From the NCBI GenBank assembly GCA_937888775.1, contig CALAQT010000425.1, positions 1-14,372 on the forward strand: a DNA stretch of 14,372 nt. Direction: 5' to 3'. The notes beneath the pieces are model-generated. The model had not been told where the DNA came from. It did no database searches and saw only the letters and a list, made by a program, of their open reading frames with translations. The position numbers and the translations under genes are program-made. Below, piece after piece: positions 1 to 7,032 of the stretch. Every line of letters starts with the position of its first letter. The stretch's first letter is position 1. Source of the DNA: an uncultured Actinomycetes bacterium. Lineage in GTDB: Bacteria > Actinomycetota > Thermoleophilia > Solirubrobacterales > Solirubrobacteraceae.

Positions 1-579
1 GGGCTCGGCCTCGGGCGTCGCCTCCGCCTCCGCCGGCGCGGCGGCCGGCGGCGCGGTTCCGCTCACCAGACCTTGGTCCGCGATCGCCTTGAGCTGGATC
101 GCCACGCCCACGATCAGCGCGTTCAGGGTCCGCACCAGCCCGCTCAGCGGAGCTGCGATCGTCCCCACGAGTTGAGCGTTGAGCACATCACGTGAGGGCA
201 GCCGCGCGATCGAACGGACGTCGTCGGCGCTGAGCACGTCGCCGTTCAGCAGTCCGCCCTTGAAGTCGAGCAGGTTCAGTGCGCGGGCGGTGTCGTGCAG
301 CGCCTTGGCCGCCAGTGCGGCGTCGCCCCGAACGATCGCCAGAGCGGTCGGGCCGATCAGCAGCGGCTTGAGGTCCGCCAGCCCCGCCTGGTCGGCGGCC
401 CGCTCGGTCAGCGAGTTCTTGACGATCCGGAACTTCGCGTCGGCCTCACGCAGCTTGTCGCGGAGGTCCGCCACCTGGGAAACCGATATGCCTCGATAGT
501 CGACGGCGAAGATCGCTTCAGCGGACCCGATCTGGCCCGCGATCTCCTCAACGACTGCTGTCTTCTCGTCTCTGTTCAT
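1..579 (-). CDS. rplJ: 50S ribosomal protein L10 (3' end beyond window)
   Basis: L10 anchors the L7/L12 stalk on 23S rRNA at the GTPase-associated centre of the large subunit. The frame is open from an ATG at 579 to the left edge, giving 193 residues without a stop, so the C-terminus is missing. The N-terminus MNRDEKTAVVEEIAGQIG, the segment AIFAVDYRGISVSQVADLR and the KFRIVKNSLTERA stretch are typical of L10. The last visible ~25 residues are an Ala/Pro/Glu-rich tail, a common actinobacterial extension. The gene follows rplA in the usual rplK-rplA-rplJ order. The 149-base gap before it is long and structured, which suggests separate control of rplJ (and presumably rplL outside the window). 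The ribosome-binding region is an AGAGAG-type purine run just upstream of the ATG, lying inside a hairpin. Confidence 0.94.
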   Translation of the reverse strand, partial: MNRDEKTAVVEEIAGQIGSAEAIFAVDYRGISVSQVADLRDKLREADAKFRIVKNSLTERAADQAGLADLKPLLIGPTALAIVRGDAALAAKALHDTARALNLLDFKGGLLNGDVLSADDVRSIARLPSRDVLNAQLVGTIAAPLSGLVRTLNALIVGVAIQLKAIADQGLVSGTAPPAAAPAEAEATPEAEP

Positions 580-728
580 CTCGGCTCTCTCTCACGAGCG
601 ACGCCCGCACGATGGCGAGCGTCGAGAGAAAGCCGGTGTGGCTGTCTTCCGAGGCTCCGCCTGCTCCGGGCTTATGCAACAGCGGCCGGAGGTCTGGGGC
701 ATCGTCTCTTTGAAGTGCGTTTGTCAGT
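580..728 (-). promoter_or_regulatory. rplJ leader with RBS-sequestering hairpin (candidate L10 leader)
   Basis: This 149-base stretch lies between the rplA stop and the rplJ ATG, where many bacteria carry the autoregulatory L10 leader RNA. Read on the minus strand, an 11-bp stem forms between GGCTTTCTCTC (634-624) and GAGAGAGAGCC (593-583), with one U-G wobble. A second 5-bp stem, GACGC/GCGTC (623-619 with 604-600), stacks inside it. The 3' arm contains the purine run that would serve as the rplJ ribosome-binding site. Further upstream CTCCGG and CCGGAG can pair. The position and RBS occlusion fit translational autoregulation by L10 or L10-L12, but I have not matched it to the family covariance model. 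Confidence 0.5.
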
Positions 729-1448
729 CTACGCCGCGACCGGCTCCTCGACGAGGTCGCGGGTGCGCGAGGGATCGACCTTGATGCCGGGGCCCATGGT
801 CGTGGCGAACGTGACCGAGCGGATGTAGCGGCCCTTGGCGGCCGAAGGCTTGGCGCGGATTAGCTCGTCCATCACCGCTGCGTAGTTCTCCAGCAGCATT
901 CGCTCATCAAAGTCGCTCTTGCCGATCACCAGGTGCACGATCGCGGTGCGATCGGTCCGGTACTCGACCTTGCCTGACTTGGACTCCTGCACAGCCTTGG
1001 CGACGTCCATCGTCACGGTTCCGACCTTGGGGTTGGGCATCTTGCCCGCGGGGCCCAAGATCCGGCCCAGACGGCCGACGATCGGCATCATGTCCGGCGT
1101 GGCGATCGCCACGTCGAAGTCGTCGAAGCCCTCCTGGATCTGCTTGGCGAGGTCTTCGCCTCCGACCACGTCGGCACCGGCCTCTTCGGCCTCCCGAGCC
1201 TTATCTCCCTGCGCGAAGACCGCGATCTTTACTTCCTTGCCGAGGCCGTTGGGGAGTGCGATCGTGCCACGCAGCTGTTCGTCGGCGTGACGGACGTTGA
1301 GCCCTGTCCGGACGTGAACCTCGACGGACTCGTTGAACTTGGCGCGTTTTAGCTGCTTGAGCAGTGCAAGCGCCTCGGCCGGCTCATATTCGCGCTCCCG
1401 ATCGAAGCGCTGCTTGGCCTCAACGTAGGTCTTTCCGTGCTTTGCCAT
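729..1448 (-). CDS. rplA: 50S ribosomal protein L1
   Basis: L1 binds 23S rRNA at the mobile L1 stalk, helps eject deacylated tRNA from the E site, and in many bacteria represses its own operon. The 239-residue length is normal. The N-terminus [16 protein letters not shown], the [20 protein letters not shown] segment near residues 42-61, and the signature stretch around residues 125-146 ([19 protein letters not shown]) identify it clearly. The ATG is three bases after the rplK stop codon. Its ribosome-binding site (GGAGGTGG) lies within the last codons of rplK, so the two are translationally close and certainly cotranscribed. Confidence 0.97.
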   Translation of the reverse strand: MAKHGKTYVEAKQRFDREREYEPAEALALLKQLKRAKFNESVEVHVRTGLNVRHADEQLRGTIALPNGLGKEVKIAVFAQGDKAREAEEAGADVVGGEDLAKQIQEGFDDFDVAIATPDMMPIVGRLGRILGPAGKMPNPKVGTVTMDVAKAVQESKSGKVEYRTDRTAIVHLVIGKSDFDERMLLENYAAVMDELIRAKPSAAKGRYIRSVTFATTMGPGIKVDPSRTRDLVEEPVAA

Positions 1449-1451
1449 CTT

Positions 1452-1874
1452 TCACACCACCTCCACGCCCATCGACCGGGCGGTCCCGGCGATGATCTTC
1501 GCTGCCGCTTCGATGTCGTTGGCATTCAGATCTTTCATCTTCTTCTCGGCGATCTCCCGCAGCTGGGCGGTGGTGATCTTGGCAACCTTGTCACGGTGTG
1601 GCTCGGCCGAGCCCTTGTCGATCGACAACGCCTGCTTGATCAGGACCGCCGCCGGGGGGCTCTTGGTGATGAACGTGAACGAGCGGTCCTCGTACACGGT
1701 GATCACGACCGGGATCACCGTCCCGATGTCGGATTGGGTCTGAGCGTTGAACGCCTTGACGAACTCCATGATGTTGACACCATGCTGACCGAGCGCGGGA
1801 CCGACCGGTGGGGCCGGGCTCGCCTGGCCGCCGACCGCCTGGAGCTTGATCTGGGTGAGGACCTTCTTTGCCAT
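1452..1874 (-). CDS. rplK: 50S ribosomal protein L11
   Basis: L11 binds the 23S rRNA GTPase-associated region together with L10 and is the contact site for elongation factors and thiostrepton-type antibiotics. At 140 residues the length is standard. The N-terminal domain carries the proline-rich hinge stretch at residues 15-38 ([20 protein letters not shown]), and the C-terminal RNA-binding domain ends with [13 protein letters not shown]. The ATG at 1874 is preceded by an AAGG element. It lies 29 bases downstream of nusG and three bases upstream of rplA, in the conserved operon. Confidence 0.98.
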   Translation of the reverse strand: MAKKVLTQIKLQAVGGQASPAPPVGPALGQHGVNIMEFVKAFNAQTQSDIGTVIPVVITVYEDRSFTFITKSPPAAVLIKQALSIDKGSAEPHRDKVAKITTAQLREIAEKKMKDLNANDIEAAAKIIAGTARSMGVEVV

Positions 1875-1903
1875 AGCTCGAACCTTAGCCTGCTGCCGAT
1901 TAT

Positions 1904-2425
1904 CTAGATCTTCTTGACCTGGTCGAACCCGACCTCGACCGGGGTCTCCCGGCCGAAGATCGAGACCAGCACCTTAAGCCGCTGCGCATCTTCGTTGACC
2001 TCGGAGATCTCGCCGGAGAAGTCCGACAGCGGGCCGGAGATCACCTTCACCGACTCCCCGATCGCGAACTGCGCGCGACTGCGCGGCCTGACCTCGGCCT
2101 CGCGGTGCAGCAGGCGGTTGACCTCGTCCTGGGTCAGGGGGACGGGCTCGTTGGACGCGCCGACGAAGCCCGTGACACCCGGCGTGCCCTTGACCAGCGA
2201 CCACGAATCCTCGTTGAGATCCATGTTCACAAGCACATAGCCGGGCATCGTGCGCTTCTCGACGGTCACCTTCTGGTTGTCCTTCATCTCCGAGACCGAC
2301 TCGGTGGGGACGACGATCTGGCGCACCGAGCGCTGTTGGTTGAGCGACACGACGCGGTGCTCGAGGTTGTGCTTGACCTTGTTTTCGTGGCCAGAGTAGG
2401 TGTTTACGACGTACCAGCGGAACAT
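1904..2425 (-). CDS. nusG: Transcription termination/antitermination factor NusG
   Basis: NusG binds RNA polymerase through its NGN domain and links it to Rho or the ribosome through its KOW domain. The 173-residue protein begins [18 protein letters not shown] and has the conserved [13 protein letters not shown] segment near residues 58-70. The KOW domain covers about residues 122-150, with the loop [18 protein letters not shown], and the protein ends DQVKKI. It lacks the long N-terminal extension seen in many other actinobacterial NusG proteins. It follows secE by 19 bases. The minus-strand sequence just before the ATG is purine-rich (GAAGAGAGAAC). Confidence 0.97.
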   Translation of the reverse strand: MFRWYVVNTYSGHENKVKHNLEHRVVSLNQQRSVRQIVVPTESVSEMKDNQKVTVEKRTMPGYVLVNMDLNEDSWSLVKGTPGVTGFVGASNEPVPLTQDEVNRLLHREAEVRPRSRAQFAIGESVKVISGPLSDFSGEISEVNEDAQRLKVLVSIFGRETPVEVGFDQVKKI

Positions 2426-2444
2426 GTTCTCTCTTCGGGCAGCT

Positions 2445-3071
2445 TTACTTCAGGATGAAATTGACGAGCTTGCCGGCAAGGAAGTCAGCCAGGCCGAGAT
2501 ACACGCCGGCGACGATCACGAACCCAATGACGACCCCGGTGGCCTGCATCACCTGCCGACGATCGGGCCACTGTACCCGTTGCAGCTCGCGCCAGCTTCC
2601 CTGGAGGAAGTTTACGAGGCGGTTGCCCCGCCCCGGGACCGGGGCAGGTGACGTCGCCAGTTCGCTCCCGGAACCTCCGCCGCGACCGCCATCGAGCTCG
2701 GTGCCAGAGCCGTCCTGGTCGTCGGCGTCGAGATCTTCGCTAGCGTCGAGTTCGTCGTCAGCATCGGGCTCGTCTTCGGCCTCGGGCTCATCGTCGCGCT
2801 CGCCGCGCGCCTCGAACTGCAGCGGTGGCGGCCCGAGCTGATCGTCACCGGCGTCGAGGCCATCCACCGGCGCGGAGTCGCCCGCCAGCTCAGGGCGTCC
2901 CAGCGCCATCTGGGCCTCGGCGATCTCCACGTCGGGAGTCGCGTGCTCGAGCGGATCCGGCGTCTGTTCGGCGCGCTGGGTCCGTGCGGTCGCCAACCCA
3001 GGCTGCGCGGCGGCGCCTCCGGCAGGACGGCGGCTACGCCGTTCTTTGGCGCGTTTGCGATTGCGAGCCAC
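2445..3071 (-). CDS. secE: Preprotein translocase subunit SecE with long acidic N-terminal extension
   Basis: SecE clamps and stabilises SecY in the Sec translocon. The SecE domain proper is confined to residues ~149-208: an amphipathic helix with the conserved [16 protein letters not shown] motif, then a single membrane helix at ~177-200. The preceding ~145 residues are unlike canonical single-helix SecE (about 60-90 residues). They start basic ([15 protein letters not shown]), become Pro/Ala rich, then strongly acidic between ~90 and 120 (repeated D/E with few other residues), and are probably disordered on the cytosolic side. The GTG at 3071 is chosen because the basic [12 protein letters not shown] start directly follows rpmG by 20 bases. 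A shorter start cannot be excluded. Identity is secure from the C-terminal domain and from its place just before nusG. Confidence 0.93.
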   Translation of the reverse strand: MARNRKRAKERRSRRPAGGAAAQPGLATARTQRAEQTPDPLEHATPDVEIAEAQMALGRPELAGDSAPVDGLDAGDDQLGPPPLQFEARGERDDEPEAEDEPDADDELDASEDLDADDQDGSGTELDGGRGGGSGSELATSPAPVPGRGNRLVNFLQGSWRELQRVQWPDRRQVMQATGVVIGFVIVAGVYLGLADFLAGKLVNFILK

Positions 3072-3091
3072 GGACTAATCCCGGCGCTTGC

Positions 3092-3256
3092 TCAGCGCGT
3101 TTCGCGGTGCGCGGTATGACGCCGGCACCAGCGGCAGTACTTGCGTAGCTGCAGCCTCTCCGGGTTGTTGCGCTTGCTCTTATTCGTCTGGTAATTCCGG
3201 CGCTTGCACTCTTCGCAGGCGAGAGTCGCGGCGATCCGGACGTCTCCACGGGCCAT
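3092..3256 (-). CDS. rpmG: 50S ribosomal protein L33, zinc-binding type
   Basis: This is a 54-residue L33, too short for many gene callers. It starts [20 protein letters not shown] from an ATG at 3256 and ends HTAHRETR. Two CxxC pairs (C14/C17 and C41/C44) form the zinc ribbon of the Zn-containing L33 form. The segment [20 protein letters not shown] is characteristic. L33 sits near the E site of the 50S subunit. The gene heads the secE-nusG-rplK-rplA run, the usual actinobacterial place for it. The start is preceded by GGGAAAGCCCTA on the minus strand, a modest ribosome-binding site. Confidence 0.96.
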   Translation of the reverse strand: MARGDVRIAATLACEECKRRNYQTNKSKRNNPERLQLRKYCRWCRRHTAHRETR

Positions 3257-3353
3257 TAGGGCTTTCCCGAAAGGTGGGGATTAAGGAATACGGCTGCCGA
3301 GCCACGGGCGCGAGAACTAACGCCGCCCGGCGGCGAGAATCCAGTGTAGCGAC
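3257..3353 (-). promoter_or_regulatory. Intergenic region before rpmG: small hairpin and presumed promoter
   Basis: This 97-base gap separates the protease genes from rpmG, all on the minus strand. A GC-only inverted repeat at 3321-3335 (CGCCGCC/GGCGGCG) followed on the minus strand by TTAGTT could be a weak terminator for the protease transcript. The promoter of the ribosomal cluster should lie between it and the rpmG ATG. I see no convincing -35/-10 pair and none of the tRNA genes often found here. Confidence 0.3.
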
Positions 3354-3575
3354 CTAACCGCCGCTCAGTTCCACCGGGACCAGCTCGAGCTCCATTAGGC
3401 GCTCGCCACGGAACGCGCTGACCGGGAGTCTACGGCCGATCGCCTCGTGGTCGAGCAGTCGCTGGATGTCATCGACTCGGCGCACCGGCTCTCCGCCGAG
3501 CGCCACGACGAGATCCTCGGCCCGCAAGCCGGCCTTCTGAGCCGGGCCACCGGCGACGACCTCGACGATCTCCAC
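3354..3575 (-). pseudogene. Detached C-terminal PDZ part of the HtrA-like protease
   Basis: The frame of the upstream protease continues here after an in-frame TAG (3594-3596). The residues (VEIVEVVAGGPAQKAGLRAE, then DLVVALGGEPV and a C-terminal ELELVPVEL) are the carboxylate-binding loop, helices and last strands of a PDZ domain. In the HtrA family PDZ domains bind hydrophobic C-termini and regulate the protease. A GTG at 3575 could start it as a separate 73-residue product, but that piece would lack the first PDZ strand (RRAYIGI), which lies before the stop. It is most simply the tail of an interrupted gene. Alternatives are stop-codon readthrough or a sequencing error. Confidence 0.7.
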
Positions 3576-3593
3576 CCCGTGGCTGCGTCCCAG

Positions 3594-4364
3594 CTACACA
3601 CGCGCGCGGGGAGGCAGCGGCCGCGGGCCGGCGGCGATCCCGATATAGGCGCGCCGGACGCGGCCGTCGCGCATCAGGGCGCCGACGATCCGCCGGGTCG
3701 CCGCGTTGATCGGCACTGCCAACCCGAGCCCGACGCCCGCGACGGCGGTGTTGATGCCCACGACGCGTGCGACGCTGTCGACCAGCGCACCACCGGAGTT
3801 GCCGGGATTCAGGGCCGCGTCGGTTTGGATCACGTTGTCGATGTAGCGCACCGTCGCCCCTGCCCTGGCGGGCAGGGAGCGGCCGAGCGCTGATACGACC
3901 CCGGCGGTGACCGAGCCGGCAAATCCATTGGGATTACCGATCGCGACCACGAGCTGGCCCACCTGGAGTCGCTCGGCCTCGCCAAGCGTGGCCGGGGTCA
4001 GCTCGCCCTCGTTGGCCCGCAGCACCCCTAGATCTGACAGGCGATCGACGCCCACGACGGTAAAGCGCAGCTCCCTTCCGTCGACGAACGCCGCGCGGCC
4101 AGTTCGCCCGGGTCCGGCCACGACGTGCGCCGATGTGAGCAGGAAGCCGTCCGGAGTCAGCGCGACGGCGCTGCCGGCACCGACGGGCACCTCCCCGGCC
4201 CGCCCGCGGCGCGTGACCTTCAGGTTGGCGACCGAGGGAGCCAGCCGCTGGGCCACGTCGACCACCACACGTGAGTACGCGTCGAGTGCCTCGGCACCGC
4301 GCGCGTCCGCGCCGTGATCACCGCCGGGATGCTCGTCGCTGTGGTTGTCCGCCACCGTGTTCAC
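3594..4364 (-). CDS. Trypsin-like (HtrA/DegP-type) serine protease, interrupted by in-frame TAG
   Basis: This is an S1C-type serine protease. The complete catalytic triad is visible: His80 in LTSAHVV, Asp111 in RLSDLGVLR, and Ser190 in LNPGNSGGALVD. The S1C hallmark NVIQTDAALNPGNSGG is intact. The reading frame stops at a TAG after residue 256, just after the first strand of the PDZ domain (RRAYIGIAAGPRPLPP), and the rest of the PDZ lies in the same frame downstream (3354-3593). There is no signal peptide or membrane segment; the N-terminus is hydrophilic and His/Asp rich, so the enzyme appears cytosolic, unlike classical HtrA. It starts at a GTG 17 bases after the upstream protease gene, so the two form an operon. 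The protease domain should still fold and may be active without its PDZ. Confidence 0.85.
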   Translation of the reverse strand: MNTVADNHSDEHPGGDHGADARGAEALDAYSRVVVDVAQRLAPSVANLKVTRRGRAGEVPVGAGSAVALTPDGFLLTSAHVVAGPGRTGRAAFVDGRELRFTVVGVDRLSDLGVLRANEGELTPATLGEAERLQVGQLVVAIGNPNGFAGSVTAGVVSALGRSLPARAGATVRYIDNVIQTDAALNPGNSGGALVDSVARVVGINTAVAGVGLGLAVPINAATRRIVGALMRDGRVRRAYIGIAAGPRPLPPRARV

Positions 4365-4381
4365 CGTGATGTGCCGCCGGC

Positions 4382-5269
4382 TCAGACCTTCACCGTGACG
4401 ACACGCTCGTCGGTGCCGCGCACGATCGTGAGCTCGAGCCCGCCCTGCTCTCCGGTGGCGTCGAGCGCTTCATAGAGCGCGTCGATCCTGTCCAGGATCC
4501 GGCCGTTGGCTGCCACCAGCAGGTCGCCCCGCAGTACCCCCGCCCCGTGCGCGGGGCCGCCCTCCTCCACACCGCGTACCAGCACCCCGTCACGTTCTGG
4601 CAGACCGACCGCGCGCCGCAGCCGCCGGGCGACCCGGGGCGGCGCGATCGCCACGCCGAGGCGAGCCCGACTGGGTGCCTCACCACGGCCCAGCGCCTGC
4701 ACGCGCTCGTGCATCGCCGCGTCGGCCGGGATCGCGAGGATCAGGCCGCCGTCGACACGCACCGAGTTGATCCCCAGCAGCTGCCCGGACGGATCGACGA
4801 GCGGGCCGCCGGAGGAGCCTCGGGGCAGCGGCGCGGTGTGCTCGATGGCGCCGGCGATCCGACGCCCGCGCGGGCCGCGGAAGCTCCGCGCCTGAGAGGA
4901 CACAAACCCAGGGGTCACCCGCAAGCCGCGTCCGCCCGGGTCGGCGAGCGCCAACACGGCGCAGCCGATCGCCGGCGCTGGTGCATCCGGATCCCACGCG
5001 ACCGGCTCCACGTCAGCGGTCTCACACGTCAGCACCGCCACGTCGGCGTCGGGATCTGAGCCGGTCAGTCGCGCTCGCTCGCTGCGCCCGTCGGCAAAGC
5101 TCACCGTCACCTCGTCGTGGCGCAGATTATGGGCGTTGGTCAGTACCCGACCCGGCGCGATCACGACACCGGACCCGCTGCTCCAACCCCGTCCCAACCC
5201 CACCACGGCCGGTCCGACACGCCCCGCCACGACCTCAATCACGTCCTGAAACTGCTCGAGTGCATTCAT
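4382..5269 (-). CDS. Trypsin-like serine protease with C-terminal PDZ domain
   Basis: This is a 295-residue S1C-type protease. Counting from the ATG at 5269, the triad is His47 (RVLTNAHNL), Asp76 (DPDADVAVL) and Ser153 (LPRGSSGGPLVD). A PDZ domain follows from about residue 202 (ARLGVAIAPP) to the end, including RDGVLVRGVEEGGPAHGAGV and GDLLVAANG. The frame is open to 5311, but the ATG at 5269 (MNALEQFQDVIEVV) is preferred because AAAGGGATCAGG precedes it. No export signal is visible, so it probably acts in the cytosol. It differs clearly from its downstream neighbour (GSSGG instead of GNSGG), so this is an old pair rather than a recent duplication. It is divergent from the HxlR gene, sharing the 5270-5390 control region. 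Confidence 0.88.
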   Translation of the reverse strand: MNALEQFQDVIEVVAGRVGPAVVGLGRGWSSGSGVVIAPGRVLTNAHNLRHDEVTVSFADGRSERARLTGSDPDADVAVLTCETADVEPVAWDPDAPAPAIGCAVLALADPGGRGLRVTPGFVSSQARSFRGPRGRRIAGAIEHTAPLPRGSSGGPLVDPSGQLLGINSVRVDGGLILAIPADAAMHERVQALGRGEAPSRARLGVAIAPPRVARRLRRAVGLPERDGVLVRGVEEGGPAHGAGVLRGDLLVAANGRILDRIDALYEALDATGEQGGLELTIVRGTDERVVTVKV

Positions 5270-5336
5270 CCTGATCCCTTTCTGCATCGGGTCCCGCCGC
5301 GGCTCCCGCATTCGTGCTCAATGGCAGACCCTACTC

Positions 5337-5353
5337 ACTTGCAATGTGCAAGT
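5337..5353. promoter_or_regulatory. Perfect palindromic operator candidate for the HxlR regulator
   Basis: ACTTGCA-ATG-TGCAAGT is a perfect 7-bp inverted repeat with a 3-base spacer, 38 bases before the HxlR start and 68 bases from the start of the divergent protease gene. HxlR-family regulators (for example YodB) bind short dyads of this size as dimers. An overlapping promoter TTGCAA (5340-5345) with TATCAC (5362-5367) would be covered by the dyad. Autoregulation and control of the protease operon are inferences. Confidence 0.55.
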
Positions 5354-5390
5354 CACAAATTTATCACGCCAAGGCTCGTAGGATTGAGAC

Positions 5391-5879
5391 GTGCCCGGCA
5401 CGACATCCCAACCCGACCGCTCCCCTCCCGATCCCGACCGCTCCCCTCCCGATCCGGACGGCGATCCGGTCACGTCGGCGCTCGCGGACGCGCTCGCCGC
5501 GGTTGGCGACCGTTGGACGCTGCTGGTGATCGCTGCCCTGCTCGACGGGCCGCTTCGCTTCGGTGAACTGCAGGAACGTGTGCGCGGCATCGCCCCAAAC
5601 GTCCTGACGCAACGGTTGCGTCACCTCGAACGCAGCGCGCTGCTCGCTGCCCGTCCATATTCGCAACGACCCCCGCGGTTCGTCTATGAGCTGAGCGCCG
5701 CCAGCAGCGAACTGGCCGGCGCGCTCAGACTGCTGGCCGGCTGGGGTGCGCGGAACGCCGGCGGAGCCGCTGCGCCGCGTCACGCGGTGTGCGGAACGCC
5801 CCTGGAAGCCCGTTGGTGGTGTCCGACGTGCGAGCGCCCCGTGTCCGACGAGCCCGACGAGGAACTGCACTTCGCCTGA
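5391..5879 (+). CDS. HxlR-family winged-helix transcriptional regulator
   Basis: This 162-residue DNA-binding regulator has the HxlR signature GDRWTLLVIAALLDGPLRFG at residues 39-58, followed by the recognition region APNVLTQRLRHLERSALLA and a wing (YSQRPPRFVYELS). Two additions are unusual. The N-terminal ~25 residues contain a duplicated heptad DRSPPDP encoded by a 21-bp tandem repeat. The C-terminus has H131, C134, C144 and C147 in a CxxC-containing arrangement that could bind zinc or act as a thiol sensor; several HxlR proteins sense redox or electrophiles through cysteine. The GTG at 5391 is the only reasonable start. The membrane protein gene downstream is probably cotranscribed (84-base gap). 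Confidence 0.9.
   Translation: MPGTTSQPDRSPPDPDRSPPDPDGDPVTSALADALAAVGDRWTLLVIAALLDGPLRFGELQERVRGIAPNVLTQRLRHLERSALLAARPYSQRPPRFVYELSAASSELAGALRLLAGWGARNAGGAAAPRHAVCGTPLEARWWCPTCERPVSDEPDEELHFA
5414..5455 (+). repeat. 21-bp perfect tandem duplication inside the HxlR gene
   Basis: The unit CGACCGCTCCCCTCCCGATC plus one C occurs twice back to back (5414-5434 and 5435-5455) and encodes DRSPPDP twice in the N-terminal tail of the regulator. It keeps the frame, so its only effect is a longer flexible tail. Two identical copies point to a recent slippage or duplication event. Confidence 0.9.
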
Positions 5880-5963
5880 GGCAGGTGTGCCATCGGGAGA
5901 CCGCAGCGATGGCCACCGGGCAGCGAACTCCCAGTCCGGGAACAATTCGCCGATGATTCGCCC

Positions 5964-6683
5964 ATGATTCGCCTGATCGGACTGGTCGTCTCGATCGGGT
6001 TGGCGGATTCGCTAAACCCATCGACGATCGCGCCTGCCTTGTACCTCGCGACGGGTCGCCGCGCGCGCGGCGAGCTGGTCCGCTTCACCGCCGGGGTGTT
6101 TGCGGTCTATCTGGGCGGGGGGGCGATCATCGCGCTGGGCCCGGGCCAGCTGCTGCTGTCGTTGATCCCGTCGCCCAATCGCGATACTCGCTTCCTACTC
6201 GAGCTGCTGGCCGGCGTCGCAATGCTGACCGCCGCGGCTTTCCTGTGGAGCTACCGGGATCGGCTCTCCGAGCGCGAGATACCGTCGTCCAGCGCCAGCG
6301 CCCGCTCGAGCGCGATCCTCGGCGCCACGATCACGGCGGTCGAGCTCCCAACCGCCTTCCCGTACTTCGCCGCGATCGCGGCGATCGTCGGCTCCGGACT
6401 TGGCCCGGCCCGGCAACTCGTGCTCTTGGTCCTTTTCAACCTGTGCTTCGTGCTCCCGCTGCTGGGAATGATCGGAACGCTCACGTTCGCGGGAGACAAC
6501 GCACAACGGATGCTGATCGGCGGACGCAAGCGACTCGAGGCGCACTGGCCGGCCGTGCTGGCCCTGCTGGCACTGCTCGCCGGCTTGTTCGTGATGCTGC
6601 TCGGCGTAACGGGACTGGCGGGTCTCACTCACGGCCACGTCGGCCGGCTCGCGCGGCGAGTTCGCCGGCTTCTGCACCCTTGA
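5964..6683 (+). CDS. GAP/Sap-like multi-pass membrane protein (LysE-like fold)
   Basis: This 239-residue, very hydrophobic protein has about six membrane segments. The N-terminal LADSLNPSTIAPALYLATGR motif, the GELVRFTAGVFAVYLGGGA segment, and a second half beginning with ATITAVELPTAFPYFAAIAA resemble the actinobacterial GAP (Sap, glycopeptidolipid/sulfolipid-addressing) family within the LysE/DsbD-like transporter superfamily. Members are implicated in moving lipids or small molecules across the membrane. The substrate here is unknown. The C-terminus is basic (RLARRVRRLLHP) and cytosolic. The ATG at 5964 fits the hydrophobic start; the ribosome-binding site is poor. It is followed by the HPt-like gene after 7 bases. 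Confidence 0.72.
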   Translation: MIRLIGLVVSIGLADSLNPSTIAPALYLATGRRARGELVRFTAGVFAVYLGGGAIIALGPGQLLLSLIPSPNRDTRFLLELLAGVAMLTAAAFLWSYRDRLSEREIPSSSASARSSAILGATITAVELPTAFPYFAAIAAIVGSGLGPARQLVLLVLFNLCFVLPLLGMIGTLTFAGDNAQRMLIGGRKRLEAHWPAVLALLALLAGLFVMLLGVTGLAGLTHGHVGRLARRVRRLLHP

Positions 6684-6690
6684 GGATCGG

Positions 6691-7032
6691 ATGGGCTCCG
6701 AGATTGATCTCAAACGCCTTGAGGAGCTGAGGGATCTGCTGCAAGCCGATCTCCCAGCGCTCGTGACGCAGCTGACGACCAGGATCTCGGACGGTCTGAT
6801 CACGCTCGACTCGGCGCTCGCCGCTGGCGACCTCCCGGCGGCTGCCGATGCCGCCCACGCTGCGCGCAACGATGCGCTGATGCTCGGAGCACGGCGGCTG
6901 CTCAAAGCACTGGAGGCCGTCGAGATCAATGCGCGCGGCGAGCATTCGCAAGTGGCGCGGGAGGCACTGGGGTGGGTTCATGTGATCTGGCCGGACGTGC
7001 GCACCGCGCTGCAACGAGTGTCCGGCGCCTAA
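6691..7032 (+). CDS. HPt-like (histidine phosphotransfer) four-helix protein
   Basis: This is a 113-residue, all-helical protein. Residues 51-78 match the HPt motif: His56 in AAHAARNDALMLGARRL, followed by KALEAVE. In classical HPt domains the His is followed by xLKGSAxxxGA; here the KG is ND, but the His and the downstream GA-x-x-L-x-x-x-x-x-x-E spacing are kept. It may relay phosphate between a histidine kinase and a response regulator, or be a degenerate docking domain. No kinase or response regulator is in the window, so it would act as an orphan. GAGG lies just before the ATG, and the gene follows the membrane protein by 7 bases, so it is cotranscribed. Confidence 0.65.
   Translation: MGSEIDLKRLEELRDLLQADLPALVTQLTTRISDGLITLDSALAAGDLPAAADAAHAARNDALMLGARRLLKALEAVEINARGEHSQVAREALGWVHVIWPDVRTALQRVSGA

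Noticed and set aside
4382..5311. Longer start at 5311 for the intact protease
   Set aside because: The added residues are not conserved-looking, and AAAGGGATCAGG stands directly before the ATG at 5269.
6195..6929. 244-residue antisense frame across the membrane-protein and HPt-like genes
   Set aside because: Low-complexity Ser/Arg/Ala composition, no domain, and it crosses two real genes on the other strand.
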